Origin: Bdellovibrionales bacterium
GTDB lineage: Bacteria; Bdellovibrionota; UBA1018
Assembly (NCBI GenBank): GCA_016786465.1
Contig: JAEUWC010000020.1
Span: 62,001-126,000 of the forward strand
Direction of reading: 5' to 3'
Length of the DNA stretch: 64,000 nt
A model generated the notes under the pieces. It was not told the origin of the DNA. It saw only the letters and a list, made by a program, of their open reading frames with translations, and searched no databases. Each line of letters starts with the position of its first letter. Within the stretch, counting starts at the first letter, position 1. This document shows, one piece after another, positions 53,575-61,277 of the stretch. The translations under genes were made by a program, and so were the position numbers.

Positions 53575-54108
53575 ATGAGTGATCAAAAAACCCAGCTAAA
53601 AGCCTTACTCGCAGAACTGCACCAAGCGCTTCACGCGCTTGTGGGAAGCTATCGCCAGCTTCTTGAAATCGTTCGCGTGGAAAGGACAGCTCTCCTCGAT
53701 GCGGACCTGACCGCGGTTCAGGGCGCGACTCATGCGAAAGAAGCGCAGATCGAAATCATCCGCCAAGCCGAACTGAAGCGCGTTCAGTTGGTTCAAGAAC
53801 TGGCGATGGTCTGGCGCTTTGCCATCAAAGACCTGACTTTGAATAAGATTATTTTGGAAGCGCAGGCGGTCGACGCCGCGCTGTCAGAAACTCTTCGTAC
53901 GGATCTGACGACGCTGACTTTGCTGATGGAAAGAACGGCGGAACAGAACACCAAGAACAAAGAAATTTGCATCCGCTCGCTGAAGCACATCGGTGAAATG
54001 AAGAAGAATGTGCTGGGTGAAGCAGAACCTAAGAACGAAACCTACTCCAAGAAGGCGCAGAAAGTGAACAGCACAGGCGGTGGCCGCCTGATTTCAGGGG
54101 AGGCATAA
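53575..54108 (+). CDS. flgN: FlgN-family chaperone for FlgK and FlgL
   Basis: FlgN is a cytoplasmic, all-helical export chaperone for the hook-associated proteins. The 177-residue product is almost entirely helical and matches the FlgN pattern (LLAELHQALHALVGSYRQLLEIVRVERTALLDADL, then KEAQIEIIRQAELKRVQLVQEL) and ends in a basic, disordered tail. GGAGGAG precedes ATG 53575. Its substrates flgK and flgL follow directly. Confidence 0.85.
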   Translation: MSDQKTQLKALLAELHQALHALVGSYRQLLEIVRVERTALLDADLTAVQGATHAKEAQIEIIRQAELKRVQLVQELAMVWRFAIKDLTLNKIILEAQAVDAALSETLRTDLTTLTLLMERTAEQNTKNKEICIRSLKHIGEMKKNVLGEAEPKNETYSKKAQKVNSTGGGRLISGEA

Positions 54109-54117
54109 GTCTAGGTT

Positions 54118-55542
54118 ATGGGCATGCCGAATATCATGCAGACCGGTAAGTCCGGCCTGATGACCTCGAAAGCGGCCATCGGGACGACCGGTCACAACAT
54201 TTCGAATGCCAATACGGAAGGCTTTTCACGCCAGCGCGTGGACCAAGCCACAACGACGCCACACCCACGTGCCGGCGAAAAGCGCGTGATCGGAACCGGT
54301 ACAAAGATCGATCGAGTTCGCCGAATCAACGACGAATACCTAGAAAAACAGATTCGCAGCAGCCATCGTCTTTTGAACCACTTCGAAGAAAAAGACATGA
54401 TGCTGAAGCAGGTTGAAGACATCTTCAACGAAATGAACGGCGATGGCTTGAATCGCCTGATGTCTCGATATTTCAATGAATTTCGTAAGCTAGCCAACGA
54501 ACCCGATAACGAAGCGGTTCGCCAATCCGTTCGTGAAGCTACCCAGTCGATGGTGAATGATTTTCACCGGATTCGAAACGAAGTCGTTTCGACTTCGCGT
54601 CACATCGATTCCCGTCTTGAGGGCTACATTTCTGAACTGAACAATTACGCGGATCAGATGCGGACGTTGAATCGCCGAATTCGTGAAGTGGAATTAGGCA
54701 ACGGATCGCCTAACGATCTTTACGATCGGCGCGATGAAATTTTGAAAAAGATTTCGTCTTACTTGGATATCACCACCCATAAAGACAATCACGGTAACGT
54801 GAACATCGACATTCAAGGGGTTGGGCCGCTGGTGACCGGTGACGCTTTTGAACAGTTTTCGACCGAAAGAAGCCCGATGGACGACCAGGGCAAGATGGAT
54901 GGCTCGGTCGATATCAGAACTTCGGGATCGGTTCGGGGCATCGTTACTCACAACATTAAAGGCGGAAAACTGGGGGCCCTTTTGGAAGTTCGCGACCAAG
55001 CGATCACCCAGGTTCTTAACCGCATGGACGAACTAGCGTACAACATCGCGGAATCCACGAATGCGATTCACGAACAGGGATTCACGCGTGACGGGGTTCA
55101 GGGCGTGAAGTTTTTCAAGCAGCTGGACGGAAAGAACCGCGCGGCCGAACTTTTGGAACTTTCGGATGAAGTGAAATACAATTCGAACGCGATCGCGACG
55201 GCCGCGGCTCCGGATGCTCCGGGCGATAATCGAATTGCGCTTTTGGTTTCAGGACTTCAACACCACCGCATCATGAATGACGGCAAGGTGACCGCGGACG
55301 ATTTCTATAATTCGATCGTCAGTGACGTCGGTGTTTCTTCATCCAGAAACCGGGAAAACCTGGGTCAACAGAAAGAAATTCAAACGCAGCTTGGAAAGAT
55401 GCGCGATTCGATTTCGGGGGTCAGTCTGGACGAAGAAACCACGAATTTGATGCAGTACCAGCACATTTACGGTGCTTCGGCGAAAGTGATTCAAGTTGCC
55501 GATGAAATGCTGAAAACGGTCTTGGAATTAAAGAGGAACTAA
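54118..55542 (+). CDS. flgK: Hook-associated protein 1, FlgK
   Basis: FlgK is the first hook-filament junction protein. The 474-residue product has the N-terminal motif KSGLMTSKAAIGTTGHNISNANTEGFSRQRVD and the C-terminal NLGQQKEIQTQLGKMRDSISGVSLDEETTNLMQYQHIYGASAKVIQVADEML segment, both diagnostic. It is somewhat shorter than the enterobacterial protein in the variable middle. It starts 9 bp after flgN. ATG at 54118, 54124 or 54133 are all possible; the first was kept. Confidence 0.95.
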   Translation: MGMPNIMQTGKSGLMTSKAAIGTTGHNISNANTEGFSRQRVDQATTTPHPRAGEKRVIGTGTKIDRVRRINDEYLEKQIRSSHRLLNHFEEKDMMLKQVEDIFNEMNGDGLNRLMSRYFNEFRKLANEPDNEAVRQSVREATQSMVNDFHRIRNEVVSTSRHIDSRLEGYISELNNYADQMRTLNRRIREVELGNGSPNDLYDRRDEILKKISSYLDITTHKDNHGNVNIDIQGVGPLVTGDAFEQFSTERSPMDDQGKMDGSVDIRTSGSVRGIVTHNIKGGKLGALLEVRDQAITQVLNRMDELAYNIAESTNAIHEQGFTRDGVQGVKFFKQLDGKNRAAELLELSDEVKYNSNAIATAAAPDAPGDNRIALLVSGLQHHRIMNDGKVTADDFYNSIVSDVGVSSSRNRENLGQQKEIQTQLGKMRDSISGVSLDEETTNLMQYQHIYGASAKVIQVADEMLKTVLELKRN

Positions 55543-55561
55543 GCCTAGCGGCGAATAGGTT

Positions 55562-56536
55562 ATGAGAATTACGGAACGAAACAATTTTGAAACGGTCCGA
55601 GACAGCATCTCCAGAAGCCGGGGACGCATGGACGGTCTTCAACATCAGGCGGCTACGCTGAAGCGGATCAACGCGCCGTCGGATGACCCGATTGGATCGT
55701 CCAAGATTCTGGAAATTCGCACCGACAAAGTGAACAACGATCAGTTTCAGATGAACGCAAAGCTTGCGGAATCTTTTCTGATGAACACCGACCACACCTT
55801 GGGTGAATTGGCCGATATCGTGGTTCGCGCAAAAGAAATCGCCTTGGGGCAGTCCAGCGGCGCTAGTTCAAATGACGAAACCCGAGTTGCAGTAGCTGAA
55901 GAAATTACTCAACTATACAAACAATCGGTCGCCGCGGCGAACAGACGGATCGGCGATCGATACCTGTTTGGAGGCTATAAAACCCACCAGCCGCCCATTT
56001 TGCCAGATGGTCAGTACCGTGGGGACAACGGCGAAATGATGGTCGAGATCGCCCGTGACGTCTTTATTTCTAGCAACGTTCCGGGGTCGGTCGCCTTCAA
56101 TACTCAGCCCACCGCAGTGGCTTCACCGAACCCAGAACTGACCGATCAACAGCGCCGCGGACCCGCGGGATCCATGGACGAAGGGGGTCCCCGTCCAGAA
56201 AACATCAATCTTTTCGACGAACTTCAAGCGCTTCGGGTCAGCTTACTGGCGGGCGATATCAGTGGTGTTCGAGATACCCTCGAACGCTTTGATGCTCTTC
56301 ACGGAACCCTGATTTCAAATCGCGCAAAGGTGGGATCCAGGTTGATGGGCATTCAATCCACCGCAAGTTCGCTCGAACGGCACAATCTGACCAATGCTCA
56401 GCTGAACTCTGCGCTAGAAGACGCGGACATGTCCCGTGTGGTCAGCGATCTGGCGAAGGAAGAAACGGTCTTCAAAAGTTCTCTGGCTAGTGCCCAGAAA
56501 CTGATCCAGCCTACGTTGCTTGATTTCATTAGATAA
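55562..56536 (+). CDS. flgL: Hook-associated protein 3, FlgL
   Basis: FlgL is the second junction protein and is related to flagellin. The 324-residue product has flagellin-like N- and C-terminal helices (DSISRSRGRMDGLQHQAATLKRINAPSDDPIGSSKI at the start; LERHNLTNAQLNSALEDADMSRVVSDLAKEETVFKSSLASAQKLIQPTLLDFI at the end). It follows flgK by 19 bp. The 113 bp to csrA hold no gene. Confidence 0.94.
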   Translation: MRITERNNFETVRDSISRSRGRMDGLQHQAATLKRINAPSDDPIGSSKILEIRTDKVNNDQFQMNAKLAESFLMNTDHTLGELADIVVRAKEIALGQSSGASSNDETRVAVAEEITQLYKQSVAAANRRIGDRYLFGGYKTHQPPILPDGQYRGDNGEMMVEIARDVFISSNVPGSVAFNTQPTAVASPNPELTDQQRRGPAGSMDEGGPRPENINLFDELQALRVSLLAGDISGVRDTLERFDALHGTLISNRAKVGSRLMGIQSTASSLERHNLTNAQLNSALEDADMSRVVSDLAKEETVFKSSLASAQKLIQPTLLDFIR

Positions 56537-56649
56537 AAGTCTAAAGAGAATGGTTGAAAGGTACGTAGCGTTATACTAAGAGTGGCCTGTTCCGTTTTTC
56601 ATTACACGCAGGACGCGCCGAACGTGTCACAGGGATGGGTGGATTCAGT

Positions 56650-56874
56650 ATGTTAGTTCTGACCCGAAAACTTGGGGAAAGTATCGCAATCGACGATCAC
56701 ATCAAGATCGTTGTGGTTCAAATCAAAGGCAAGCAGGTTCGCCTGGGCATACAGGCTCCGAAGGAAACCAAGATTCATCGCGAAGAAGTCTATTCTGCGA
56801 TTCAAGATTCAAACAAAGAAGCTGTCAAAACCGCACCAGCGATTTCGCAGGTTTCAAAAGCCCTGAAGGGTTAG
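56650..56874 (+). CDS. csrA: Carbon storage regulator CsrA
   Basis: CsrA is a small dimeric RNA-binding protein that represses translation at GGA-containing leaders; flagellin is the classic target near flagellar loci. The 74-residue product starts MLVLTRKLGESIAIDD and has the RNA-contact arginine in IHREEVY. The C-terminal tail is longer than in E. coli. ATG 56650 was chosen over the upstream in-frame codon at 56635 because it gives the invariant start. The partner and antagonist fliW is next. Confidence 0.96.
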   Translation: MLVLTRKLGESIAIDDHIKIVVVQIKGKQVRLGIQAPKETKIHREEVYSAIQDSNKEAVKTAPAISQVSKALKG

Positions 56875-56945
56875 TTCTGGGCTAAGGGGTTGCAATTCCC
56901 GCCTATTTGCGATTCAGTAAGGTTCAGGTCTGGAGGACTTTAGCC

Positions 56946-57509
56946 GTGATCGTAAAAACAGGACGTTTTGGTGATCTATCTATTCACGAATCAGAAATCG
57001 TAAAAATTCCGACGGGGATTTTTGGTTTTCCTGAATTCACCGAATTTTGCTTGGTCGATCCAGGCGATGAAACTTTGATCCTGTGGCTTCAGTCCACACA
57101 GAACCCTTCCATTTCGTTTCCGATTCTAGAACCTAAAATTTTCAAGGGCGATTACATCGTTCGCCTATCCGCTGCGGAACTTCGCGAACTGAAGTTGGAA
57201 AACATCAACCAGTCTGCCGTGTTTTCCATTCTGACAATCCCCGAAGATGTCGCGCAAATGACTGCAAATATCAAAGCACCGCTGGTGATCAATCTGAAAG
57301 AACAGATTGCCCGCCAGGTGGTCCTTCAGGAAAACGAATACAGCATCAAGCATTTGATGTTCAAAGAACTGAAGACTCACTTAGTGACCATTGCATCCAG
57401 CCGTCGAACGGAAACTGTGGCTCAAGCAATGGGCCACCCAGGCGGATCGATTCCAGTATCGATCAAAAGCCTGCCGCCGTCTGCTTCGGTTCGAAGCCTT
57501 CAGTCGTAA
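56946..57509 (+). CDS. fliW: Flagellar assembly factor FliW (CsrA antagonist)
   Basis: FliW binds CsrA non-competitively and frees flagellin mRNA; flagellin in turn titrates FliW. The 187-residue product has the family motif VKIPTGIFGFPEFTEFCLVDP and the FPILEPKIFKGDYIVRL segment. GTG 56946 is preferred over a TTG-type codon at 56907 because a strong GGAGG lies 9 bases upstream and the product then begins at the fold. It is about 40 residues longer at the C-terminus than Bacillus FliW. Adjacent to csrA, as usual outside the gamma-proteobacteria. Confidence 0.93.
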   Translation: MIVKTGRFGDLSIHESEIVKIPTGIFGFPEFTEFCLVDPGDETLILWLQSTQNPSISFPILEPKIFKGDYIVRLSAAELRELKLENINQSAVFSILTIPEDVAQMTANIKAPLVINLKEQIARQVVLQENEYSIKHLMFKELKTHLVTIASSRRTETVAQAMGHPGGSIPVSIKSLPPSASVRSLQS

Positions 57510-57561
57510 GCTCAAATAAAAGCTATATTGCACCGCGTCAAAATCTCTGATAAGGATCCCC

Positions 57562-59004
57562 ATGTGTTGGGCAGTTCTCAAGGGGATTTTTGTGGCAAAA
57601 AACACCAAGTCTTTGAAGTTACAGGCCTTTTCTTTGATGTTAGCGACTTTTGCTGCATCTTGCGGAAAGGAAGAAAAGCCCAATTGTACCGCTGAATTTC
57701 AGGCGGATCTCCAGAAGCTTACGACACTTTCGAAAACCCTAACTTCGACGGCGGCGGCAGATGCCTTTTTGAACAAGGTGAACGACTTTGAATCCAAGTG
57801 GTCCGGGGAAGAATGTCTCGGAGCGCGCGAGCGAGGCGGCGCAAAATCCGAATTGAAGGGTTCGGACGAGGCGAGTCGACTGAAAGACACCGCCAAACGC
57901 GCGAAATCGGCCTTTTCCGTTCCAACTTCGGGCCCGCAAATATTGACTCCGACTGCTACGCCTTCACCAACTGCTACGCCCTCACCAACTGCTACGCCCT
58001 CACCAACTGCTACGCCTTCACCGACTGCTACGCCTTCACCGACTGCTACGCCTTCACCGACTGCTACGCCTACGCAGGGTCCTGGGTCATTAATCGTGAC
58101 CCTGTACGAAGCAAGTGACTATTGCACAGTTGCATCGTCATCCAGTCCTGCGACCCTGATTCTGAATCCAGGCACGGATTCCCTAAGCCAATGCAGGGCC
58201 CAAGTCGGGCATTTGGCGTCAAAGTCCATTTGGTCAGTCCAGATTAACGGCCGTTGCGTTGACATTAGTGACACCGACGCCGTCAGTGCCTGCACAGGCG
58301 TCGACTTGCCCGTAGTTGCCGGGCGGCCGCACGTCCAATTTTACGATTCCAGCGATTATTGTTCCGGAAAAGTTTCCGAGGCCCGAATGTTCAACCTTTC
58401 AGAACCTCTGCACGTCCAGTGCATGGGGTGGGCTACAAATCCAAAGTCGACGACTTGGTCTTACAAGGTGGATGGACGTTGCACAGATGTCGCCGACACG
58501 GACTTTCTTTCAGCGTGTGTCACAATGAATTTACCGATTCAAAAGAAGTCGAACGAAAGAGAAATTCTAGTCTTTGGTTCGTCCGACTACTGCACGGGTA
58601 CTGTTCACAAAGCGGGGGCTCTCAACGACGGGGATGACCTGTTTACACAATGTTCAAACTTGAAAACCGTCAATTCTGGAAGCGCCCAGGCGTGGGCCTA
58701 TCGCTTGAATGGAGCATGTGTAGACGTTGCAGATACGGACTTTATGTCAGCTTGCCTTTCGATCAACACACCTGTGACGGGCTTAACCCAAGTTCAGTTT
58801 TTCCCCGGATCGGATTATTGCAGCGGAGCCGTCTCGTATGCTGGATATCTGCCCAAGGGAAGATCGCCCACGCTGGCAGAATGCAGATCGCTTCGCCTAA
58901 ATCCACTTGCGCCGTCCAGTAGTTCGGTTTGGTCCGTCAAGGTCGACGGGGCGTGCAGGGATGTCGCAGATTCCGCATTCGAACAAGTCTGCATAGGACT
59001 TTAA
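57562..59004 (+). CDS. Lipoprotein with a TPSPTA repeat stalk and four Cys-rich tandem repeats
   Basis: No known family was recognised. The 480-residue product has a lipoprotein signal (LKLQAFSLMLATFAASCGKEE, Cys34) and a polar helical segment (about 45-115). A stalk follows, of seven six-residue TPSPTA-type units (about 129-171, encoded by an 18-bp tandem repeat). Four homologous repeats of about 66-72 residues come next. Each has the order SDYC, then Q/E-C, then W..(K/N)-G-x-C-x-D-(I/V)-(A/S)-D and a final C. The cysteines are 188/211/232/244, 267/287/307/319, 344/364/386/398 and 420/441/465/477. The C3-C4 spacing is always 12. This suggests disulfide-bonded extracytoplasmic modules held off the membrane. 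Starts at ATG 57562 and GTG 57592 both have good ribosome-binding sites. It follows fliW by 52 bp. Confidence 0.8.
   Translation: MCWAVLKGIFVAKNTKSLKLQAFSLMLATFAASCGKEEKPNCTAEFQADLQKLTTLSKTLTSTAAADAFLNKVNDFESKWSGEECLGARERGGAKSELKGSDEASRLKDTAKRAKSAFSVPTSGPQILTPTATPSPTATPSPTATPSPTATPSPTATPSPTATPSPTATPTQGPGSLIVTLYEASDYCTVASSSSPATLILNPGTDSLSQCRAQVGHLASKSIWSVQINGRCVDISDTDAVSACTGVDLPVVAGRPHVQFYDSSDYCSGKVSEARMFNLSEPLHVQCMGWATNPKSTTWSYKVDGRCTDVADTDFLSACVTMNLPIQKKSNEREILVFGSSDYCTGTVHKAGALNDGDDLFTQCSNLKTVNSGSAQAWAYRLNGACVDVADTDFMSACLSINTPVTGLTQVQFFPGSDYCSGAVSYAGYLPKGRSPTLAECRSLRLNPLAPSSSSVWSVKVDGACRDVADSAFEQVCIGL
57949..58074 (+). repeat. 18-bp tandem repeat, seven units
   Basis: Seven back-to-back units related to CCGACTGCTACGCCTTCA, differing mainly at G/A (base 3) and T/C (base 15). 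Each encodes six residues of the TPSPTA-type stalk. Being an in-frame minisatellite it can change stalk length without a frameshift. Confidence 0.97.
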
Positions 59005-59007
59005 AGG

Positions 59008-59718
59008 TCACAAAGACTGGGTCTGAGACCTTTGCGCCATTTCCAAATAAGCGGTGGCCTCGCGCTGGCCCGGCTGGATGGCCAGCACGGATTCCCAAAC
59101 CGAAATCGCATCGATCAGGTTTTGCTGAGAATAGTACAAAAGGCCAAGCTGCAAAGACGCCTGCAAATAAGAAGGCTGCTCTTTGCGAAGGATCTGAAGT
59201 TCTTGGATCGCACGGGTCAGGAAACCCTTTTTAGCAAAAGCCTTGGCGCGACGAATTCGAATTTCAAGCGCCGTCGGGTCTAAATGTATGGCCTTCGTAT
59301 ATTCTTCAATCGCTGCGTCGTACCGGCGGTAACGAAAATATAAGTCGGCCACTTCCAAGTGCTTGATGGCAAATTTTCTATCGATTTCGACGTCTTTATC
59401 AAAAGACTTGCGCAGCACCGATTGATTGGCTTGATCAAAGATTTTTTTTGCTTCGTCGTAATTTCCAATATCGTTCATCAATACGGAAAGGCAGATCGCT
59501 GCGTCGGTGTGTTTGGGATCTAAATCCAAGGCACTGCGAAGGTGGGAAACCGCTTCAGGGATCTTGTTCTGAAAATAAGCGGAAACGCCTGCCCAATAGT
59601 GGGTTCCTGCGTTCTTAGGGTTTTTTTGAAGCTGATCCCGAATCCATTGGTCGGCGGCTTGATAATGACGGGTCGAAAGAAGATCCTGGATCGAGCTAGA
59701 TTCCGTCATCTGGATCAT
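59008..59718 (-). CDS. Tetratricopeptide-repeat protein coupled to bamD
   Basis: The 236-residue product consists of about five TPR helices-turn-helices, clearest at GTHYWAGVSAYFQNKIPEAVSHLRSALDLDPKH, then LEVADLYFRYRRYDAAIEEYTKAIHLDPT and LQLGLLYYSQQNLIDAISVWESVLAIQPG. There is no signal peptide, so it is probably cytoplasmic or peripheral. Its start overlaps the bamD stop by 4 bp. TPR proteins are protein-binding scaffolds; a link to outer-membrane assembly is suggested only by the coupling. It is convergent with the Cys-repeat lipoprotein gene. Confidence 0.82.
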   Translation of the reverse strand: MIQMTESSSIQDLLSTRHYQAADQWIRDQLQKNPKNAGTHYWAGVSAYFQNKIPEAVSHLRSALDLDPKHTDAAICLSVLMNDIGNYDEAKKIFDQANQSVLRKSFDKDVEIDRKFAIKHLEVADLYFRYRRYDAAIEEYTKAIHLDPTALEIRIRRAKAFAKKGFLTRAIQELQILRKEQPSYLQASLQLGLLYYSQQNLIDAISVWESVLAIQPGQREATAYLEMAQRSQTQSL

Positions 59719-60473
59719 TGACCTGGCCCCATGATTCCAGGAGGACGTCCCGGCGCGTTCGATCCGCCCTTGAGATTCTTGATTCTTTCTGAATCTTCGG
59801 GGCGAAATCCCTTACCTTGAGCAATCAGCTGAGTCACTTCTGACAATTTCTTCTTCGCTTCTTCGAAGGAAGTCGTGTCTGGAAACTGGTTCACGATTTT
59901 CTCGTACCGGGTTTTTGCCGACGAATAGTATTCACGGCGAAAATAGAAATACGCGACGTACATTTCCTTCTGCGCCAATAAATTTCGGATTTCCAAAACG
60001 TATTTTTTAGCGTCTGCCGCTTCAGCGTTTTTCGGAAAGCGCGCCAAGAACGCTTCGAAGGCTTCAATTGATCGATGACCCGAAACCATGTCCCGAGCGA
60101 CCGTCGAAGGAAGATCCTTGTAATACGAAACCCCTTGTCGAAACATCGCGTAGGCTACCTTTTCGTGCTTGGGATGAAGGTCTTTAAAAGATTCGTAAGA
60201 AATCGCGGCTTCGTTGAAGGATTCCTGAAGAAAATAAATATCGGCGATTCGAAGGGACGCTTCAACGGCGTGTTTGGAATACGGAAAACGATTCTTCAGG
60301 CTTCGCATTTTTTCCAAAGCGACCAAATAGTGTTCGGCCTGAACATCCGATTCGGCATCTGCGTAAAGTTGCGCGGGATCGTTTTCGTCAATCGGTGCAC
60401 CCGAGCACGAAACGAAGGCGATGGAAGCGGCCACGAAAGCCAGACGCTTCAAGGTTCCAGAAATCCGGATCAT
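59715..60473 (-). CDS. bamD: Outer-membrane assembly lipoprotein BamD
   Basis: BamD is the essential lipoprotein of the BAM complex that folds beta-barrel proteins into the outer membrane. The 252-residue product has a lipoprotein signal (RLAFVAASIAFVSCSGA, Cys23) and the TPR-like BamD body (LYADAESDVQAEHYLVALEKMRSLKNRFPYSKHAVEASLRIAD), then YYKDLPSTVARD and LLAQKEMYVAYFYFRREYYSSAKTRYEKIVNQFPDT. It ends in a Gly/Pro-rich tail. It lies 23 bp after the BatE-like gene. Confidence 0.92.
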   Translation of the reverse strand: MIRISGTLKRLAFVAASIAFVSCSGAPIDENDPAQLYADAESDVQAEHYLVALEKMRSLKNRFPYSKHAVEASLRIADIYFLQESFNEAAISYESFKDLHPKHEKVAYAMFRQGVSYYKDLPSTVARDMVSGHRSIEAFEAFLARFPKNAEAADAKKYVLEIRNLLAQKEMYVAYFYFRREYYSSAKTRYEKIVNQFPDTTSFEEAKKKLSEVTQLIAQGKGFRPEDSERIKNLKGGSNAPGRPPGIMGPGQ

Positions 60474-60496
60474 ACTTCTGACTTAGACGATTGGAC

Positions 60497-61210
60497 CTAC
60501 AAGAGCAACAGGGACGAGGCCGGAACCCACGCTAAATCTCGGCCCTGGAAGCGGATCTGCAGCCACGAATCCGAAGGGCCACCGGGGCCCGTGTCCGACA
60601 TTCCGGTCATTCGAATTTTGGTCCCCGGCGGGAGCCTGGAAATTTCCAAAAACCGTTCGGCAGGTCCGCTGCGAAGAGTCACGGTTTCGCGGATGAAAGC
60701 CACGGGATGGCGAGTTCCCCAGAAATTCAGGCTTAAGACCGATAGGTACGCAGCGCCCCAAAACAGGCCCCAGGAAACCATCTGCAGCCGAATCCATGCC
60801 TTGAAGTTCCACTGAACTTTAGCCGCCCAGCGCAACAAAAGGAGCAAGATCCCAAAGAATCCCCAGCCCAAGAAGGCTTCAAGTCCATCTAACGGAAAGC
60901 GATCCACCCACGCTTCTAGGGGATCGGATACGGGGTCGACTCCGACTTCTCCGATCAATGCCCCTAACTTTTCACGCGCCTGCTGGCTTGCGGCTAGGAT
61001 TTTTGAATCAAAGGGGTTTCGCGCCCGCGCTTTTTCGAAAAAAGCGTACGACAAACCGGGCTTGTCCACGCGCGAATACAATGCGCCCAGGTCGAAAAAA
61101 TAGTCCGCCGAGTTTCTTGGATTCTTCAAAAGAAGCTGAAGCGCCGCGTCCCATTTCTGCTCGCTTAGGTGCTTCGAAAATTCCTGTGAAAGGGCCGCAT
61201 CCATCGCCAT
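60497..61210 (-). CDS. BatE-like TPR/SH3 membrane protein
   Basis: The 237-residue product has N-terminal TPR-like helices (about 8-85, YFFDLGALYSRVDKPGLSYAFFEKARARNPFD). Two transmembrane helices follow (about 111-128 LEAFLGWGFFGILLLLLRW and 142-161 LQMVSWGLFWGAAYLSVLSL). The C-terminal bacterial SH3-type domain ends FQGRDLAWVPASSLLLL. This TPR-TM-TM-SH3 order resembles BatE of the Bacteroides aerotolerance operon, but batA-D are not nearby. It probably shares an operon with bamD. An inverted repeat spans its start codon. Confidence 0.68.
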   Translation of the reverse strand: MAMDAALSQEFSKHLSEQKWDAALQLLLKNPRNSADYFFDLGALYSRVDKPGLSYAFFEKARARNPFDSKILAASQQAREKLGALIGEVGVDPVSDPLEAWVDRFPLDGLEAFLGWGFFGILLLLLRWAAKVQWNFKAWIRLQMVSWGLFWGAAYLSVLSLNFWGTRHPVAFIRETVTLRSGPAERFLEISRLPPGTKIRMTGMSDTGPGGPSDSWLQIRFQGRDLAWVPASSLLLL

Positions 61211-61254
61211 TTCGAAAGGTTGCTCTGGGGCCGCGTTTCTTGCAACAGAAATGG
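61207..61254. repeat. Two-part inverted repeat in the divergent BatE-like/aminotransferase region
   Basis: CCATTTC (61207-61213) pairs with GAAATGG (61248-61254) and, inside it, GTTGC (61219-61223) pairs with GCAAC (61242-61246). It overlaps the start of the leftward gene and ends 23 bp before the rightward start. It could be a shared operator or an mRNA leader structure. Confidence 0.4.
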
Positions 61255-61277
61255 GCGGGTGCTATCGTCTAAAACCT

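Noticed and set aside
57949-58074. CRISPR-like array
   Set aside because: The 18-bp units abut with no spacers and encode a regular protein stalk in frame.
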